Made by a program: the position numbers and the translations under genes. Positions 8,359 to 21,168 of a stretch of DNA of 64,000 nucleotides are shown here, piece after piece (position 1 is the first letter of the stretch; each line of letters begins with the position of its first letter). Origin of the DNA: Synaphobranchus kaupii (Eukaryota > Chordata > Actinopteri > Anguilliformes > Synaphobranchidae); the NCBI GenBank assembly GCA_029718625.1, contig JAINUF010000027.1, positions 914,676 through 978,675 on the forward strand, written 5' to 3'. The notes beneath the pieces were generated by a model that was not told where the DNA came from, did not search any database, and worked only from the letters and a program-made list of their open reading frames with translations.

Positions 8359-8496
8359 AAAACTCAAGTGTCATCGATTGCAGTGCGCATTAGGTGTAAA
8401 CGACAATTCGGCAGCTCAGAGCACCTGTCCTCAAGCGATCCGCTAGCCTCAGCCTTTCAGTAGCTTGGATGACAGGCTCACGCCACCGCGCCCAGC
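8359..8496 (-). ncRNA. 7SL Alu-domain-like segment
   Basis: Unchanged from the reference. Confidence 0.65.
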
Positions 8497-9162
8497 GAAA
8501 GCCGAATGGCATTTTATTGCTTTTCTAGAAAGCAGTGTTGTGACGTCAAATAGGCATCAGTCTGATTCTCTGCGCAACGTTCCCTAGAGTGGTAGGCTAT
8601 AAATAGGCAGAGGAAACAAGGTCAACAAGAAAACAGCAAACATTAGGTCAATCGTTAGCCGACAGCAACGTGAAGTGAAATAAAAATAATAATAACGGGA
8701 GATTTTGCAAAAACAAAGCAGAAACTAAATAAGCCCCTCTTCAGTCTGACCGAAGCTAAACGAAAATCGAAATAAAAATAGAAAAGTAAGTAAAAGCAAA
8801 CCTACTTAAAATTCAAAGTTATTCTGACAGGTTCGTTAATTTAGCTAAACCAGCAGCCAATCTATGCCTATAAATGAACATTTTGTTGTTAATATGAGTT
8901 CTGTAACTTATTAAATTGAGTTTGCAGGAAAAGATAATTCTGAATAGAAACCGCTTGACGTGCCTTTACGCATGAATCCAAACACACATAGATTTTGATT
9001 GTACCAAAGAACAAATTCCGATAAGGAAAATGACTAATTATGCAGTCGACAATATGCACTCTCGTAATTGTGCTCCTTTGACCGCGTTGATAAGCAAAAT
9101 AAAGCGGAACCGGCGGTTGAAGTTTAGAAATAATTTAACCCGGGTCAGCTCCGGTCACCTTC

Positions 9163-9283
9163 GCTCACGGCCATACCACACTGAAAATGCCCGAACTCGT
9201 CTGATCTCGGAAGCCAAGCAGTGTAGGGCTTGGTTAGTACTTGGATGGGAGACCGCCTGGGAATACTAGGTGCTGTAAGCATT
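9163..9283 (+). rRNA. 5S rRNA type A
   Basis: Consensus gene heading a unit whose B gene and tail are class P, so the unit is a T-head/P-tail mosaic. Confidence 0.96.
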
Positions 9284-9523
9284 TTTAAAAGTTTTGTTTT
9301 CCGTTTTCGCACGCGATGGGGCTGTTCGCCGAGGTAAAAGGTGGAAACCATCACTGTATTATTCACAATGATGATAATTAAACGTCTTCGTATCCTAATT
9401 ATGCAGTCGATAATATTCACTCTCGTAATTTTGCTCCTTTGACCGCGTTGATAAGCAAAATTAAACGGAACCGGCGGTTGACGTTTAGAAACAATTTAAC
9501 CCGGGTCAGCTCAGGGCAACTTC

Positions 9524-9644
9524 GCTCACGGCCATACCACACTGAAAGAGCCCGAACTCGTCCGATCTCGGAAGCCAAACAGTGTAGGGTCTGGTTAGTA
9601 CTTGGATGGGAGACCGCCTGGGAATACTAGGTGCTGTAAGCATT
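9524..9644 (+). rRNA. 5S rRNA type B, C67T
   Basis: C67T converts the C67-G108 pair of helix V into a U-G wobble. Class P mark. Confidence 0.95.
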
Positions 9645-9940
9645 TTTAAAAGTTTTGTTTTCCGTTTTCGCACGCGATGGGGCTGTTCGCCGAGGTAAAA
9701 GGTGGAAACTATCACTGTATTATTCACAATGATGATAATTAAACGTATCCTAATTATGCAGTCGATAATATGCACTCTCGTAATTGTGCTCCTTTGACCG
9801 CGTTGATAAACAGAATTAAGCGGAACCGGCGTTTGAAATTTAGAAACAATTTAACCCGGGTCAGCTCATTTCACCTTTGCTCACGGCCATCCCACACTGA
9901 AAAGGCCCGAACCCGAGCTGTATTGTAATAGCGCATTTTC

Positions 9941-10078
9941 AAAACTCAAGTGTCATCAATTGCAGTGCGCATTAGGTGTAAACGACAATTCGGCAGCTCA
10001 GAGCACCTGTCCTCAAGCGATCCGCTAGCCTCAGCCTTTCAGTAGCTTGGATGACAGGCTCACGCCACCGCGCCCAGC
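9941..10078 (-). ncRNA. 7SL Alu-domain-like segment, type 2
   Basis: Type-2 tail. The catcaattg variant is a C to T change at RNA nt 121; gtaatagcg lies just past the TTTT. Confidence 0.63.
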
Positions 10079-10744
10079 GAAAGCCGAATGGCATTTTATT
10101 GCTTTTCTAGAAAGCAGTGTTGTGACGTCAAATAGGCATCAGTCTGATTCACTGCGCAACGTTCCCTAGAGTGGTAGGCTATAAATAGGCAGAGGAAACA
10201 AGGTCAACAAGAAAACAGCAAACATTAGGCCAATCGTTAGCCGACAGCAACGTGAAGTGAAATAAAAATAATAATAACGGGAGATTTTGCAAAAACAAAG
10301 CAGAAACTAAATAAGCCCCTCTTCAGTCTGACCGAAGCTAAACGAAAATCGAAATAAAAATAGAAAAGTAAGTAAAAGCAAACCTACTTAAAATTCAAAG
10401 TTATTCTGACAGGTTCGTTAATTTAGCTAAACCAGCAGCCAATCTATGCCTATAAATGAACATTTTGTTGTTAATATGAGTTCTGTAACTTATTAAATTG
10501 AGTTTGCAGGAAAAGATAATTCTGAATAGAAACCGCTTGACATGCCTTTACGCATGAATCCAAACACACATAGATTTTGATTGTACCAAAGAACAAATTC
10601 CGATAAGGAAAATGACTAATTATGCAGTCGACAATATGCACTCTCGTAATTGTGCTCCTTTGACCGCGTTGATAAGCAAAATAAAGCGGAACCGGCGGTT
10701 GAAGTTTAGAAATAATTTAACCCGGGTCAGCTCCGGTCACCTTC

Positions 10745-10865
10745 GCTCACGGCCATACCACACTGAAAATGCCCGAACTCGTCTGATCTCGGAAGCCAAG
10801 CAATGTAGGGCTTGGTTAGTACTTGGATGGGAGACCGCCTGGGAATACTAGGTGCTGTAAGCATT
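10745..10865 (+). rRNA. 5S rRNA type A, G59A
   Basis: G59A breaks the C19-G59 pair of helix II (caatgtaggg). First complete class P unit. Confidence 0.95.
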
Positions 10866-11105
10866 TTTAAAAGTTTTGTTTTCCGTTTTCGCACGCGATG
10901 GGGCTGTTCGCCGAGGTAAAAGGTGGAAACCATCACTGTATTATTCACAATGATGATAATTAAACGTCTTCGTATCCTAATTATGCAGTCGATAATATTC
11001 ACTCTCGTAATTTTGCTCCTTTGACCGCGTTGATAAGCAAAATTAAACGGAACCGGCGGTTGACGTTTAGAAACAATTTAACCCGGGTCAGCTCAGGGCA
11101 ACTTC

Positions 11106-11226
11106 GCTCACGGCCATACCACACTGAAAGAGCCCGAACTCGTCCGATCTCGGAAGCCAAACAGTGTAGGGTCTGGTTAGTACTTGGATGGGAGACCGCC
11201 TGGGAATACTAGGTGCTGTAAGCATT
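11106..11226 (+). rRNA. 5S rRNA type B, C67T
   Basis: Class P; otherwise consensus. Confidence 0.95.
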
Positions 11227-11522
11227 TTTAAAAGTTTTGTTTTCCGTTTTCGCACGCGATGGGGCTGTTCGCCGAGGTAAAAGGTGGAAACTATCACTGT
11301 ATTATTCACAATGATGATAATTAAACGTATCCTAATTATGCAGTCGATAATATGCACTCTCGTAATTGTGCTCCTTTGACCGCGTTGATAAACAGAATTA
11401 AGCGGAACCGGCGTTTGAAATTTAGAAACAATTTAACCCGGGTCAGCTCATTTCACCTTTGCTCACGGCCATCCCACACTGAAAAGGCCCGAACCCGAGC
11501 TGTATTGTAATAGCGCATTTTC

Positions 11523-11660
11523 AAAACTCAAGTGTCATCAATTGCAGTGCGCATTAGGTGTAAACGACAATTCGGCAGCTCAGAGCACCTGTCCTCAAGC
11601 GATCCGCTAGCCTCAGCCTTTCAGTAGCTTGGATGACAGGCTCACGCCACCGCGCCCAGC
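11523..11660 (-). ncRNA. 7SL Alu-domain-like segment, type 2, CRE mutated
   Basis: Carries the type-2 base at RNA nt 121. Its upstream CRE at 11705-11712 reads tgacgtaa, so this copy would test whether the CRE matters. Confidence 0.6.
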
Positions 11661-12326
11661 GAAAGCCGAATGGCATTTTATTGCTTTTCTAGAAAGCAGT
11701 GTTGTGACGTAAAATAGGCATCAGTCTGATTCACTGCGCAACGTTCCCTAGAGTGGTAGGCTATAAATAGGCAGAGGAAACAAGGTCAACAAGAAAACAG
11801 CAAACATTAGGCCAATCGTTAGCCGACAGCAACGTGAAGTGAAATAAAAATAATAATAACGGGAGATTTTGCAAAAACAAAGCAGAAACTAAATAAGCCC
11901 CTCTTCAGTCTGACCGAAGCTAAACGAAAATCGAAATAAAAATAGAAAAGTAAGTAAAAGCAAACCTACTTAAAATTCAAAGTTATTCTGACAGGTTCGT
12001 TAATTTAGCTAAACCAGCAGCCAATCTATGCCTATAAATGAACATTTTGTTGTTAATATGAGTTCTGTAACTTATTAAATTGAGTTTGCAGGAAAAGATA
12101 ATTCTGAATAGAAACCGCTTGACGTGCCTTTACGCATGAATCCAAACACACATAGATTTTGATTGTACCAAAGAACAAATTCCGATAAGGAAAATGACTA
12201 ATTATGCAGTCGACAATATGCACTCTCGTAATTGTGCTCCTTTGACCGCGTTGATAAGCAAAATAAAGCGGAACCGGCGGTTGAAGTTTAGAAATAATTT
12301 AACCCGGGTCAGCTCCGGTCACCTTC

Positions 12327-12447
12327 GCTCACGGCCATACCACACTGAAAATGCCCGAACTCGTCTGATCTCGGAAGCCAAGCAATGTAGGGCTTGGTTA
12401 GTACTTGGATGGGAGACCGCCTGGGAATACTAGGTGCTGTAAGCATT
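12327..12447 (+). rRNA. 5S rRNA type A, G59A
   Basis: Class Q unit head. Confidence 0.95.
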
Positions 12448-12687
12448 TTTAAAAGTTTTGTTTTCCGTTTTCGCACGCGATGGGGCTGTTCGCCGAGGTA
12501 AAAGGTGGAAACCATCACTGTATTATTCACAATGATGATAATTAAACGTCTTCGTATCCTAATTATGCAGTCGATAATATTCACTCTCGTAATTTTGCTC
12601 CTTTGACCGCGTTGATAAGCAAAATTAAACGGAACCGGCGGTTGACGTTTAGAAACTATTTAACCCGGGTCAGCTCAGGGCAACTTC

Positions 12688-12808
12688 GCTCACGGCCATA
12701 CCACACTGAAAGAGCCCGAACTCGTCCGATCTCGGAAGCCAAACAGGGTAGGGCCTGGTTAGTACTTGGATGGGAGACCGCCTGGGAATACTAGGTGCTG
12801 TAAGCATT
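12688..12808 (+). rRNA. 5S rRNA type B, T60G
   Basis: T60G (acagggtag) opposes A18 and puts a mismatch in helix II. Upstream aaactattt. Class Q. Downstream gtgctactttg is private. Confidence 0.95.
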
Positions 12809-13104
12809 TTTAAAAGTTTTGTTTTCCGTTTTCGCACGCGATGGGGCTGTTCGCCGAGGTAAAAGGTGGAAACTATCACTGTATTATTCACAATGATGAT
12901 AATTAAACGTATCCTAATTATGCAGTCGATAATATGCACTCTCGTAATTGTGCTACTTTGACCGCGTTGATAAACAGAATTAAGCGGAACCGGCGTTTGA
13001 AATTTAGAAACAATTTAACCCGGGTCAGCTCATTTCACCTTTGCTCACGGCCATCCCACACTGAAAAGGCCCGAACCCGAGCTGTATTGTGATAGCGCAT
13101 TTTC

Positions 13105-13242
13105 AAAACTCAAGTGTCATCGATTGCAGTGCGCATTAGGTGTAAACGACAATTCGGCAGCTCAGAGCACCTGTCCTCAAGCGATCCGCTAGCCTCAGCC
13201 TTTCAGTAGCTTGGATGACAGGCTCACGCCACCGCGCCCAGC
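13105..13242 (-). ncRNA. 7SL Alu-domain-like segment
   Basis: Class Q tail: gagtgatagg near the TATAAATA motif; the Alu-like segment itself is unchanged. Confidence 0.65.
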
Positions 13243-13908
13243 GAAAGCCGAATGGCATTTTATTGCTTTTCTAGAAAGCAGTGTTGTGACGTCAAATAGG
13301 CATCAGTCTGATTCTCTGCGCAACGTTCCCTAGAGTGATAGGCTATAAATAGGCAGAGGAAACAAGGTCAACAAGAAAACAGCAAACATTAGGTCAATCG
13401 TTAGCCGACAGCAACGTGAAGTGAAATAAAAATAATAATAACGGGAGATTTTGCAAAAACAAAGCAGAAACTAAATAAGCCCCTCTTCAGTCTGACCGAA
13501 GCTAAACGAAAATCGAAATAAAAATAGAAAAGTAAGTAAAAGCAAACCTACTTAAAATTCAAAGTTATTCTGACAGGTTCGTTAATTTAGCTAAACCAGC
13601 AGCCAATCTATGCCTATAAATGAACATTTTGTTGTTAATATGAGTTCTGTAACTTATTAAATTGAGTTTGCAGGAAAAGATAATTCTGAATAGAAACCGC
13701 TTGACGTGCCTTTACGCATGAATCCAAACACACATAGATTTTGATTGTACCAAAGAACAAATTCCGATAAGGAAAATGACTAATTATGCAGTCGACAATA
13801 TGCACTCTCGTAATTGTGCTCCTTTGACCGCGTTGATAAGCAAAATAAAGCGGAACCGGCGGTTGAAGTTTAGAAATAATTTAACCCGGGTCAGCTCCGG
13901 TCACCTTC

Positions 13909-14029
13909 GCTCACGGCCATACCACACTGAAAATGCCCGAACTCGTCTGATCTCGGAAGCCAAGCAGTGTAGGGCTTGGTTAGTACTTGGATGGGAGACC
14001 GCCTGGGAATACTAGGTGCTGTAAGCATT
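13909..14029 (+). rRNA. 5S rRNA type A
   Basis: Consensus gene; class R by gatggaaact downstream. Confidence 0.96.
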
Positions 14030-14269
14030 TTTAAAAGTTTTGTTTTCCGTTTTCGCACGCGATGGGGCTGTTCGCCGAGGTAAAAGATGGAAACTATCAC
14101 TGTATTATTCACAATGATGATAATTAAACGTCTTCGTATCCTAATTATGCAGTCGATAATATTCACTCTCGTAATTTTGCTCCTTTGACCGCGTTGATAA
14201 GCAAAATTAAACGGAACCGGCGGTTGACGTTTAGAAACAATTTAACCCGGGTCAGCTCAGGGCAACTTC

Positions 14270-14390
14270 GCTCACGGCCATACCACACTGAAAGAGCCCG
14301 AACTCGTCCGATCTCGGAAGCCAAACAGTGTAGGGCCTGGTTAGTACTTGGATGGGAGACCGCCTGGGAATACTAGGTGCTTTAAGCATT
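14270..14390 (+). rRNA. 5S rRNA type B, G113T
   Basis: G113T (gctttaagc) removes the C6-G113 pair of helix I. Together with the C4-A115 mismatch this leaves helix I weak, so this copy may be non-functional. Confidence 0.92.
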
Positions 14391-14686
14391 TTTAAAAGTT
14401 TTGTTTTCCGTTTTCGCACGCGATGGGGCTGTTCGCCGAGGTAAAAGGTGGAAACTATCACTGTATTATTCACAATGATGATAATTAAACGTATCCTAAT
14501 TATGCAGTCGATAATATGCACTCTCGTAATTGTGCTCCTTTGACCGCGTTGATAAACAGAATTAAGCGGAACCGGCGTTTGAAATTTAGAAACAATTTAA
14601 CCCGGGTCAGCTCATTTCACCTTTGCTCACGGCCATCCCACACTGAAAAGGCCCGAACCCGAGCTGTATTGTGATAGCGCATTTTC

Positions 14687-14824
14687 AAAACTCAAGTGTC
14701 ATCGATTGCAGTGCGCATTAGGTGTAAACGACAATTCGGCAGCTCAGAGCACCTGTCCTCAAGCGATCCGCTAGCCTCAGCCTTTCAGTAGCTTGGATGA
14801 CAGGCTCACGCCACCGCGCCCAGC
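14687..14824 (-). ncRNA. 7SL Alu-domain-like segment
   Basis: Class R tail, unchanged segment. Confidence 0.65.
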
Positions 14825-15506
14825 GAAAGCCGAATGGCATTTTATTGCTTTTCTAGAAAGCAGTGTTGTGACGTCAAATAGGCATCAGTCTGATTCTCTG
14901 CGCAACGTTCCCTAGAGTGGTAGGCTATAAATAGGCAGAGGAAACAAGGTCAACAAGAAAACAGCAAACATTAGGTCAATCGTTAGCCGACAGCAACGTG
15001 AAGTGAAATAAAAATAATAATAACGGGAGATTTTGCAAAAACAAAGCAGAAACTAAATAAGCCCCTCTTCAGTCTGACCGAAGCTAAACGAAAATCGAAA
15101 TAAAAATAGAAAAGTAAGTAAAAGCAAACCTACTTAAAATTCAAAGTTATTCTGACAGGTTCGTTAATTTAGCTAAACCAGCAGCCAATCTATGCCTATA
15201 AATGAACATTTTGTTGTTAATATGAGTTCTGTAACTTATTAAATTGAGTTTGCAGGAAAAGATAATTCTGAATAGAAACCGCTTGACGTGCCTTTACGCA
15301 TGAATCCAAACACACATAGATTTTGATTGTACCAAAGAACAAATTCCGATAAGGAAAATGACTAATTATGCAGTCGACAATATGCACTCTCGTAATTGTG
15401 CTCCTTTGACCGCGTTGATAAGCAAAATAAAGCGGAACCGGCGGTTGAAGTTTAGAAATAATTTAACCCGGGTCAGCTCCGGTCACCTTCGCTCACGGCC
15501 ACCTTC

Positions 15507-15627
15507 GCTCACGGCCATACCACACTGAAAATGCCCGAACTCGTCTGATCTCGGAAGCCAAGCAGTGTAGGGCTTGGTTAGTACTTGGATGGGAGACCGC
15601 CTGGGAATACTAGGTGCTGTAAGCATT
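15507..15627 (+). rRNA. 5S rRNA type A with 5' 16-bp duplication
   Basis: The 16-bp accttcgctcacggcc is present twice in tandem (15485-15500 and 15501-15516), so +1 to +10 occurs twice. The full gene runs from the second copy. The internal promoter-to-start distance is preserved, so initiation should still occur at 15507, but the TATA-like element is now 16 bp further away. Class S. Confidence 0.94.
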
Positions 15628-15867
15628 TTTAAAAGTTTTGTTTTCCGTTTTCGCACGCGATGGGGCTGTTCGCCGAGGTAAAAGGTGGAAACTATCACTG
15701 TATTATTCACAATGATGATAATTAAACGTCTTCGTATCCTAATTATGCAGTCGATAATATTCACTCTCGTAATTTTGCTCCTTTGACCGCGTTGATAAGC
15801 AAAATTAAACGGAACCGGCGGTTGACGTTTAGAAACAATTTAACCCGGGTCAGCTCAGGGCAACTTC

Positions 15868-15988
15868 GCTCACGGCCATACCACACTGAAAGAGCCCGAA
15901 CTCGTCCGATCTCGGAAGCCAAACAGTGTAGGGCCTGGTTAGTACTTGGATGGGAGACCGCCTGGGAATACTAGGTGCTGTAAGCATT
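15868..15988 (+). rRNA. 5S rRNA type B
   Basis: Consensus gene followed by tttttaatag, class S. Confidence 0.96.
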
Positions 15989-16284
15989 TTTAATAGTTTT
16001 GTTTTCCGTTTTCGCACGCGATGGGGCTGTTCGCCGAGGTAAAAGGTGGAAACTATCACTGTATTATTCACAATGATGATAATTAAACGTATCCTAATTA
16101 TGCAGTCGATAATATGCACTCTCGTAATTGTGCTCCTTTGACCGCGTTGATAAACAGAATTAAGCGGAACCGGCGTTTGAAATTTAGAAACAATTTAACC
16201 CGGGTCAGCTCATTTCACCTTTGCTCACGGCCATCCCACACTGAAAAGGCCCGAACCCGAGCTGTATTGTGATAGCGCATTTTC

Positions 16285-16422
16285 AAAACTCAAGTGTCAT
16301 CGATTGCAGTGCGCATTAGGTGTAAACGACAATTCGGCAGCTCAGAGCACCTGTCCTCAAGCGATCCGCTAGCCTCAGCCTTTCAGTAGCTTGGATGACA
16401 GGCTCACGCCACCGCGCCCAGC
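16285..16422 (-). ncRNA. 7SL Alu-domain-like segment
   Basis: Unchanged; class S tail. Confidence 0.65.
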
Positions 16423-17088
16423 GAAAGCCGAATGGCATTTTATTGCTTTTCTAGAAAGCAGTGTTGTGACGTCAAATAGGCATCAGTCTGATTCTCTGCG
16501 CAACGTTCCCTAGAGTGGTAGGCTATAAATAGGCAGAGGAAACAAGGTCAACAAGAAAACAGCAAACATTAGGTCAATCGTTAGCCGACAGCAACGTGAA
16601 GTGAAATAAAAATAATAATAACGGGAGATTTTGCAAAAACAAAGCAGAAACTAAATAAGCCCCTCTTCAGTCTGACCGAAGCTAAACGAAAATCGAAATA
16701 AAAATAGAAAAGTAAGTAAAAGCAAACCTACTTAAAATTCAAAGTTATTCTGACAGGTTCGTTAATTTAGCTAAACCAGCAGCCAATCTATGCCTATAAA
16801 TGAACATTTTGTTGTTAATATGAGTTCTGTAACTTATTAAATTGAGTTTGCAGGAAAAGATAATTCTGAATAGAAACCGCTTGACGTGCCTTTACGCATG
16901 AATCCAAACACACATAGATTTTGATTGTACCAAAGAACAAATTCCGATAAGGAAAATGACTAATTATGCAGTCGACAATATGCACTCTCGTAATTGTGCT
17001 CCTTTGACCGCGTTGATAAGCAAAATAAAGCGGAACCGGCGGTTGAAGTTTAGAAATAATTTAACCCGGGTCAGCTCCGGTCACCTTC

Positions 17089-17209
17089 GCTCACGGCCAT
17101 ACCACACTGAAAATGCCCGAACTCGTCTGATCTCGGAAGCCAAGCAGTGTAGGGCTTGGTTAGTACTTGGATGGGAGACCGCCTGGGAATACTAGGTGCT
17201 GTAAGCATT
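17089..17209 (+). rRNA. 5S rRNA type A
   Basis: Consensus, class S. Confidence 0.96.
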
Positions 17210-17449
17210 TTTAAAAGTTTTGTTTTCCGTTTTCGCACGCGATGGGGCTGTTCGCCGAGGTAAAAGGTGGAAACTATCACTGTATTATTCACAATGATGA
17301 TAATTAAACGTCTTCGTATCCTAATTATGCAGTCGATAATATTCACTCTCGTAATTTTGCTCCTTTGACCGCGTTGATAAGCAAAATTAAACGGAACCGG
17401 CGGTTGACGTTTAGAAACAATTTAACCCGGGTCAGCTCAGGGCAACTTC

Positions 17450-17570
17450 GCTCACGGCCATACCACACTGAAAGAGCCCGAACTCGTCCGATCTCGGAAG
17501 CCAAACAGTGTAGGGCCTGGTTAGTACTTGGATGGGAGACCGCCTGGGAATACTAGGTGCTGTAAGCATT
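17450..17570 (+). rRNA. 5S rRNA type B
   Basis: Consensus, class S (aatag). Confidence 0.96.
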
Positions 17571-17866
17571 TTTAATAGTTTTGTTTTCCGTTTTCGCACG
17601 CGATGGGGCTGTTCGCCGAGGTAAAAGGTGGAAACTATCACTGTATTATTCACAATGATGATAATTAAACGTATCCTAATTATGCAGTCGATAATATGCA
17701 CTCTCGTAATTGTGCTCCTTTGACCGCGTTGATAAACAGAATTAAGCGGAACCGGCGTTTGAAATTTAGAAACAATTTAACCCGGGTCAGCTCATTTCAC
17801 CTTTGCTCACGGCCATCCCACACTGAAAAGGCCCGAACCCGAGCTGTATTGTGATAGCGCATTTTC

Positions 17867-18004
17867 AAAACTCAAGTGTCATCGATTGCAGTGCGCATTA
17901 GGTGTAAACGACAATTCGGCAGCTCAGAGCACCTGTCCTCAAGCGATCCGCTAGCCTCAGCCTTTCAGTAGCTTGGATGACAGGCTCACGCCACCGCGCC
18001 CAGC
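17867..18004 (-). ncRNA. 7SL Alu-domain-like segment
   Basis: Unchanged. Confidence 0.65.
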
Positions 18005-18670
18005 GAAAGCCGAATGGCATTTTATTGCTTTTCTAGAAAGCAGTGTTGTGACGTCAAATAGGCATCAGTCTGATTCTCTGCGCAACGTTCCCTAGAGTGG
18101 TAGGCTATAAATAGGCAGAGGAAACAAGGTCAACAAGAAAACAGCAAACATTAGGTCAATCGTTAGCCGACAGCAACGTGAAGTGAAATAAAAATAATAA
18201 TAACGGGAGATTTTGCAAAAACAAAGCAGAAACTAAATAAGCCCCTCTTCAGTCTGACCGAAGCTAAACGAAAATCGAAATAAAAATAGAAAAGTAAGTA
18301 AAAGCAAACCTACTTAAAATTCAAAGTTATTCTGACAGGTTCGTTAATTTAGCTAAACCAGCAGCCAATCTATGCCTATAAATGAACATTTTGTTGTTAA
18401 TATGAGTTCTGTAACTTATTAAATTGAGTTTGCAGGAAAAGATAATTCTGAATAGAAACCGCTTGACGTGCCTTTACGCATGAATCCAAACACACATAGA
18501 TTTTGATTGTACCAAAGAACAAATTCCGATAAGGAAAATGACTAATTATGCAGTCGACAATATGCACTCTCGTAATTGTGCTCCTTTGACCGCGTTGATA
18601 AGCAAAATAAAGCGGAACCGGCGGTTGAAGTTTAGAAATAATTTAACCCGGGTCAGCTCCGGTCACCTTC

Positions 18671-18791
18671 GCTCACGGCCATACCACACTGAAAATGCCC
18701 GAACTCGTCTGATCTCGGAAGCCAAGCAGTGTAGGGCTTGGTTAGTACTTGGATGGGAGACCGCCTGGGAATACTAGGTGCTGTAAGCATT
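18671..18791 (+). rRNA. 5S rRNA type A
   Basis: Consensus, class T. Confidence 0.96.
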
Positions 18792-19031
18792 TTTAAAAGT
18801 TTTGTTTTCCGTTTTCGCACGCGATGGGGCTGTTCGCCGAGGTAAAAGGTGGAAACCATCACTGTATTATTCACAATGATGATAATTAAACGTCTTCGTA
18901 TCCTAATTATGCAGTCGATAATATTCACTCTCGTAATTTTGCTCCTTTGACCGCGTTGATAAGCAAAATTAAACGGAACCGGCGGTTGACGTTTAGAAAC
19001 AATTTAACCCGGGTCAGCTCAGGGCAACTTC

Positions 19032-19152
19032 GCTCACGGCCATACCACACTGAAAGAGCCCGAACTCGTCCGATCTCGGAAGCCAAACAGTGTAGGGCCT
19101 GGTTAGTACTTGGATGGGAGACCGCCTGGGAATACTAGGTGCTGTAAGCATT
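19032..19152 (+). rRNA. 5S rRNA type B
   Basis: Consensus, class T. Confidence 0.96.
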
Positions 19153-19448
19153 TTTAAAAGTTTTGTTTTCCGTTTTCGCACGCGATGGGGCTGTTCGCCG
19201 AGGTAAAAGGTGGAAACTATCACTGTATTATTCACAATGATGATAATTAAACGTATCCTAATTATGCAGTCGATAATATGCACTCTCGTAATTGTGCTCC
19301 TTTGACCGCGTTGATAAACAGAATTAAGCGGAACCGGCGTTTGAAATTTAGAAACAATTTAACCCGGGTCAGCTCATTTCACCTTTGCTCACGGCCATCC
19401 CACACTGAAAAGGCCCGAACCCGAGCTGTATTGTGATAGCGCATTTTC

Positions 19449-19586
19449 AAAACTCAAGTGTCATCGATTGCAGTGCGCATTAGGTGTAAACGACAATTCG
19501 GCAGCTCAGAGCACCTGTCCTCAAGCGATCCGCTAGCCTCAGCCTTTCAGTAGCTTGGATGACAGGCTCACGCCACCGCGCCCAGC
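19449..19586 (-). ncRNA. 7SL Alu-domain-like segment
   Basis: Unchanged. Confidence 0.65.
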
Positions 19587-20252
19587 GAAAGCCGAATGGC
19601 ATTTTATTGCTTTTCTAGAAAGCAGTGTTGTGACGTCAAATAGGCATCAGTCTGATTCTCTGCGCAACGTTCCCTAGAGTGGTAGGCTATAAATAGGCAG
19701 AGGAAACAAGGTCAACAAGAAAACAGCAAACATTAGGTCAATCGTTAGCCGACAGCAACGTGAAGTGAAATAAAAATAATAATAACGGGAGATTTTGCAA
19801 AAACAAAGCAGAAACTAAATAAGCCCCTCTTCAGTCTGACCGAAGCTAAACGAAAATCGAAATAAAAATAGAAAAGTAAGTAAAAGCAAACCTACTTAAA
19901 ATTCAAAGTTATTCTGACAGGTTCGTTAATTTAGCTAAACCAGCAGCCAATCTATGCCTATAAATGAACATTTTGTTGTTAATATGAGTTCTGTAACTTA
20001 TTAAATTGAGTTTGCAGGAAAAGATAATTCTGAATAGAAACCGCTTGACGTGCCTTTACGCATGAATCCAAACACACATAGATTTTGATTGTACCAAAGA
20101 ACAAATTCCGATAAGGAAAATGACTAATTATGCAGTCGACAATATGCACTCTCGTAATTGTGCTCCTTTGACCGCGTTGATAAGCAAAATAAAGCGGAAC
20201 CGGCGGTTGAAGTTTAGAAATAATTTAACCCGGGTCAGCTCCGGTCACCTTC

Positions 20253-20373
20253 GCTCACGGCCATACCACACTGAAAATGCCCGAACTCGTCTGATCTCGG
20301 AAGCCAAGCAGTGTAGGGCTTGGTTAGTACTTGGATGGGAGACCGCCTGGGAATACTAGGTGCTGTAAGCATT
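20253..20373 (+). rRNA. 5S rRNA type A
   Basis: Consensus, class T. Confidence 0.96.
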
Positions 20374-20613
20374 TTTAAAAGTTTTGTTTTCCGTTTTCGC
20401 ACGCGATGGGGCTGTTCGCCGAGGTAAAAGGTGGAAACCATCACTGTATTATTCACAATGATGATAATTAAACGTCTTCGTATCCTAATTATGCAGTCGA
20501 TAATATTCACTCTCGTAATTTTGCTCCTTTGACCGCGTTGATAAGCAAAATTAAACGGAACCGGCGGTTGACGTTTAGAAACAATTTAACCCGGGTCAGC
20601 TCAGGGCAACTTC

Positions 20614-20734
20614 GCTCACGGCCATACCACACTGAAAGAGCCCGAACTCGTCCGATCTCGGAAGCCAAACAGTGTAGGGCCTGGTTAGTACTTGGATGGG
20701 AGACCGCCTGGGAATACTAGGTGCTGTAAGCATT
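20614..20734 (+). rRNA. 5S rRNA type B
   Basis: Consensus, class T. Confidence 0.96.
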
Positions 20735-21030
20735 TTTAAAAGTTTTGTTTTCCGTTTTCGCACGCGATGGGGCTGTTCGCCGAGGTAAAAGGTGGAAACT
20801 ATCACTGTATTATTCACAATGATGATAATTAAACGTATCCTAATTATGCAGTCGATAATATGCACTCTCGTAATTGTGCTCCTTTGACCGCGTTGATAAA
20901 CAGAATTAAGCGGAACCGGCGTTTGAAATTTAGAAACAATTTAACCCGGGTCAGCTCATTTCACCTTTGCTCACGGCCATCCCACACTGAAAAGGCCCGA
21001 ACCCGAGCTGTATTGTGATAGCGCATTTTC

Positions 21031-21168
21031 AAAACTCAAGTGTCATCGATTGCAGTGCGCATTAGGTGTAAACGACAATTCGGCAGCTCAGAGCACCTGT
21101 CCTCAAGCGATCCGCTAGCCTCAGCCTTTCAGTAGCTTGGATGACAGGCTCACGCCACCGCGCCCAGC
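21031..21168 (-). ncRNA. 7SL Alu-domain-like segment
   Basis: Unchanged; the spacer beyond has a private gaaatgaaaatag. Confidence 0.65.
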
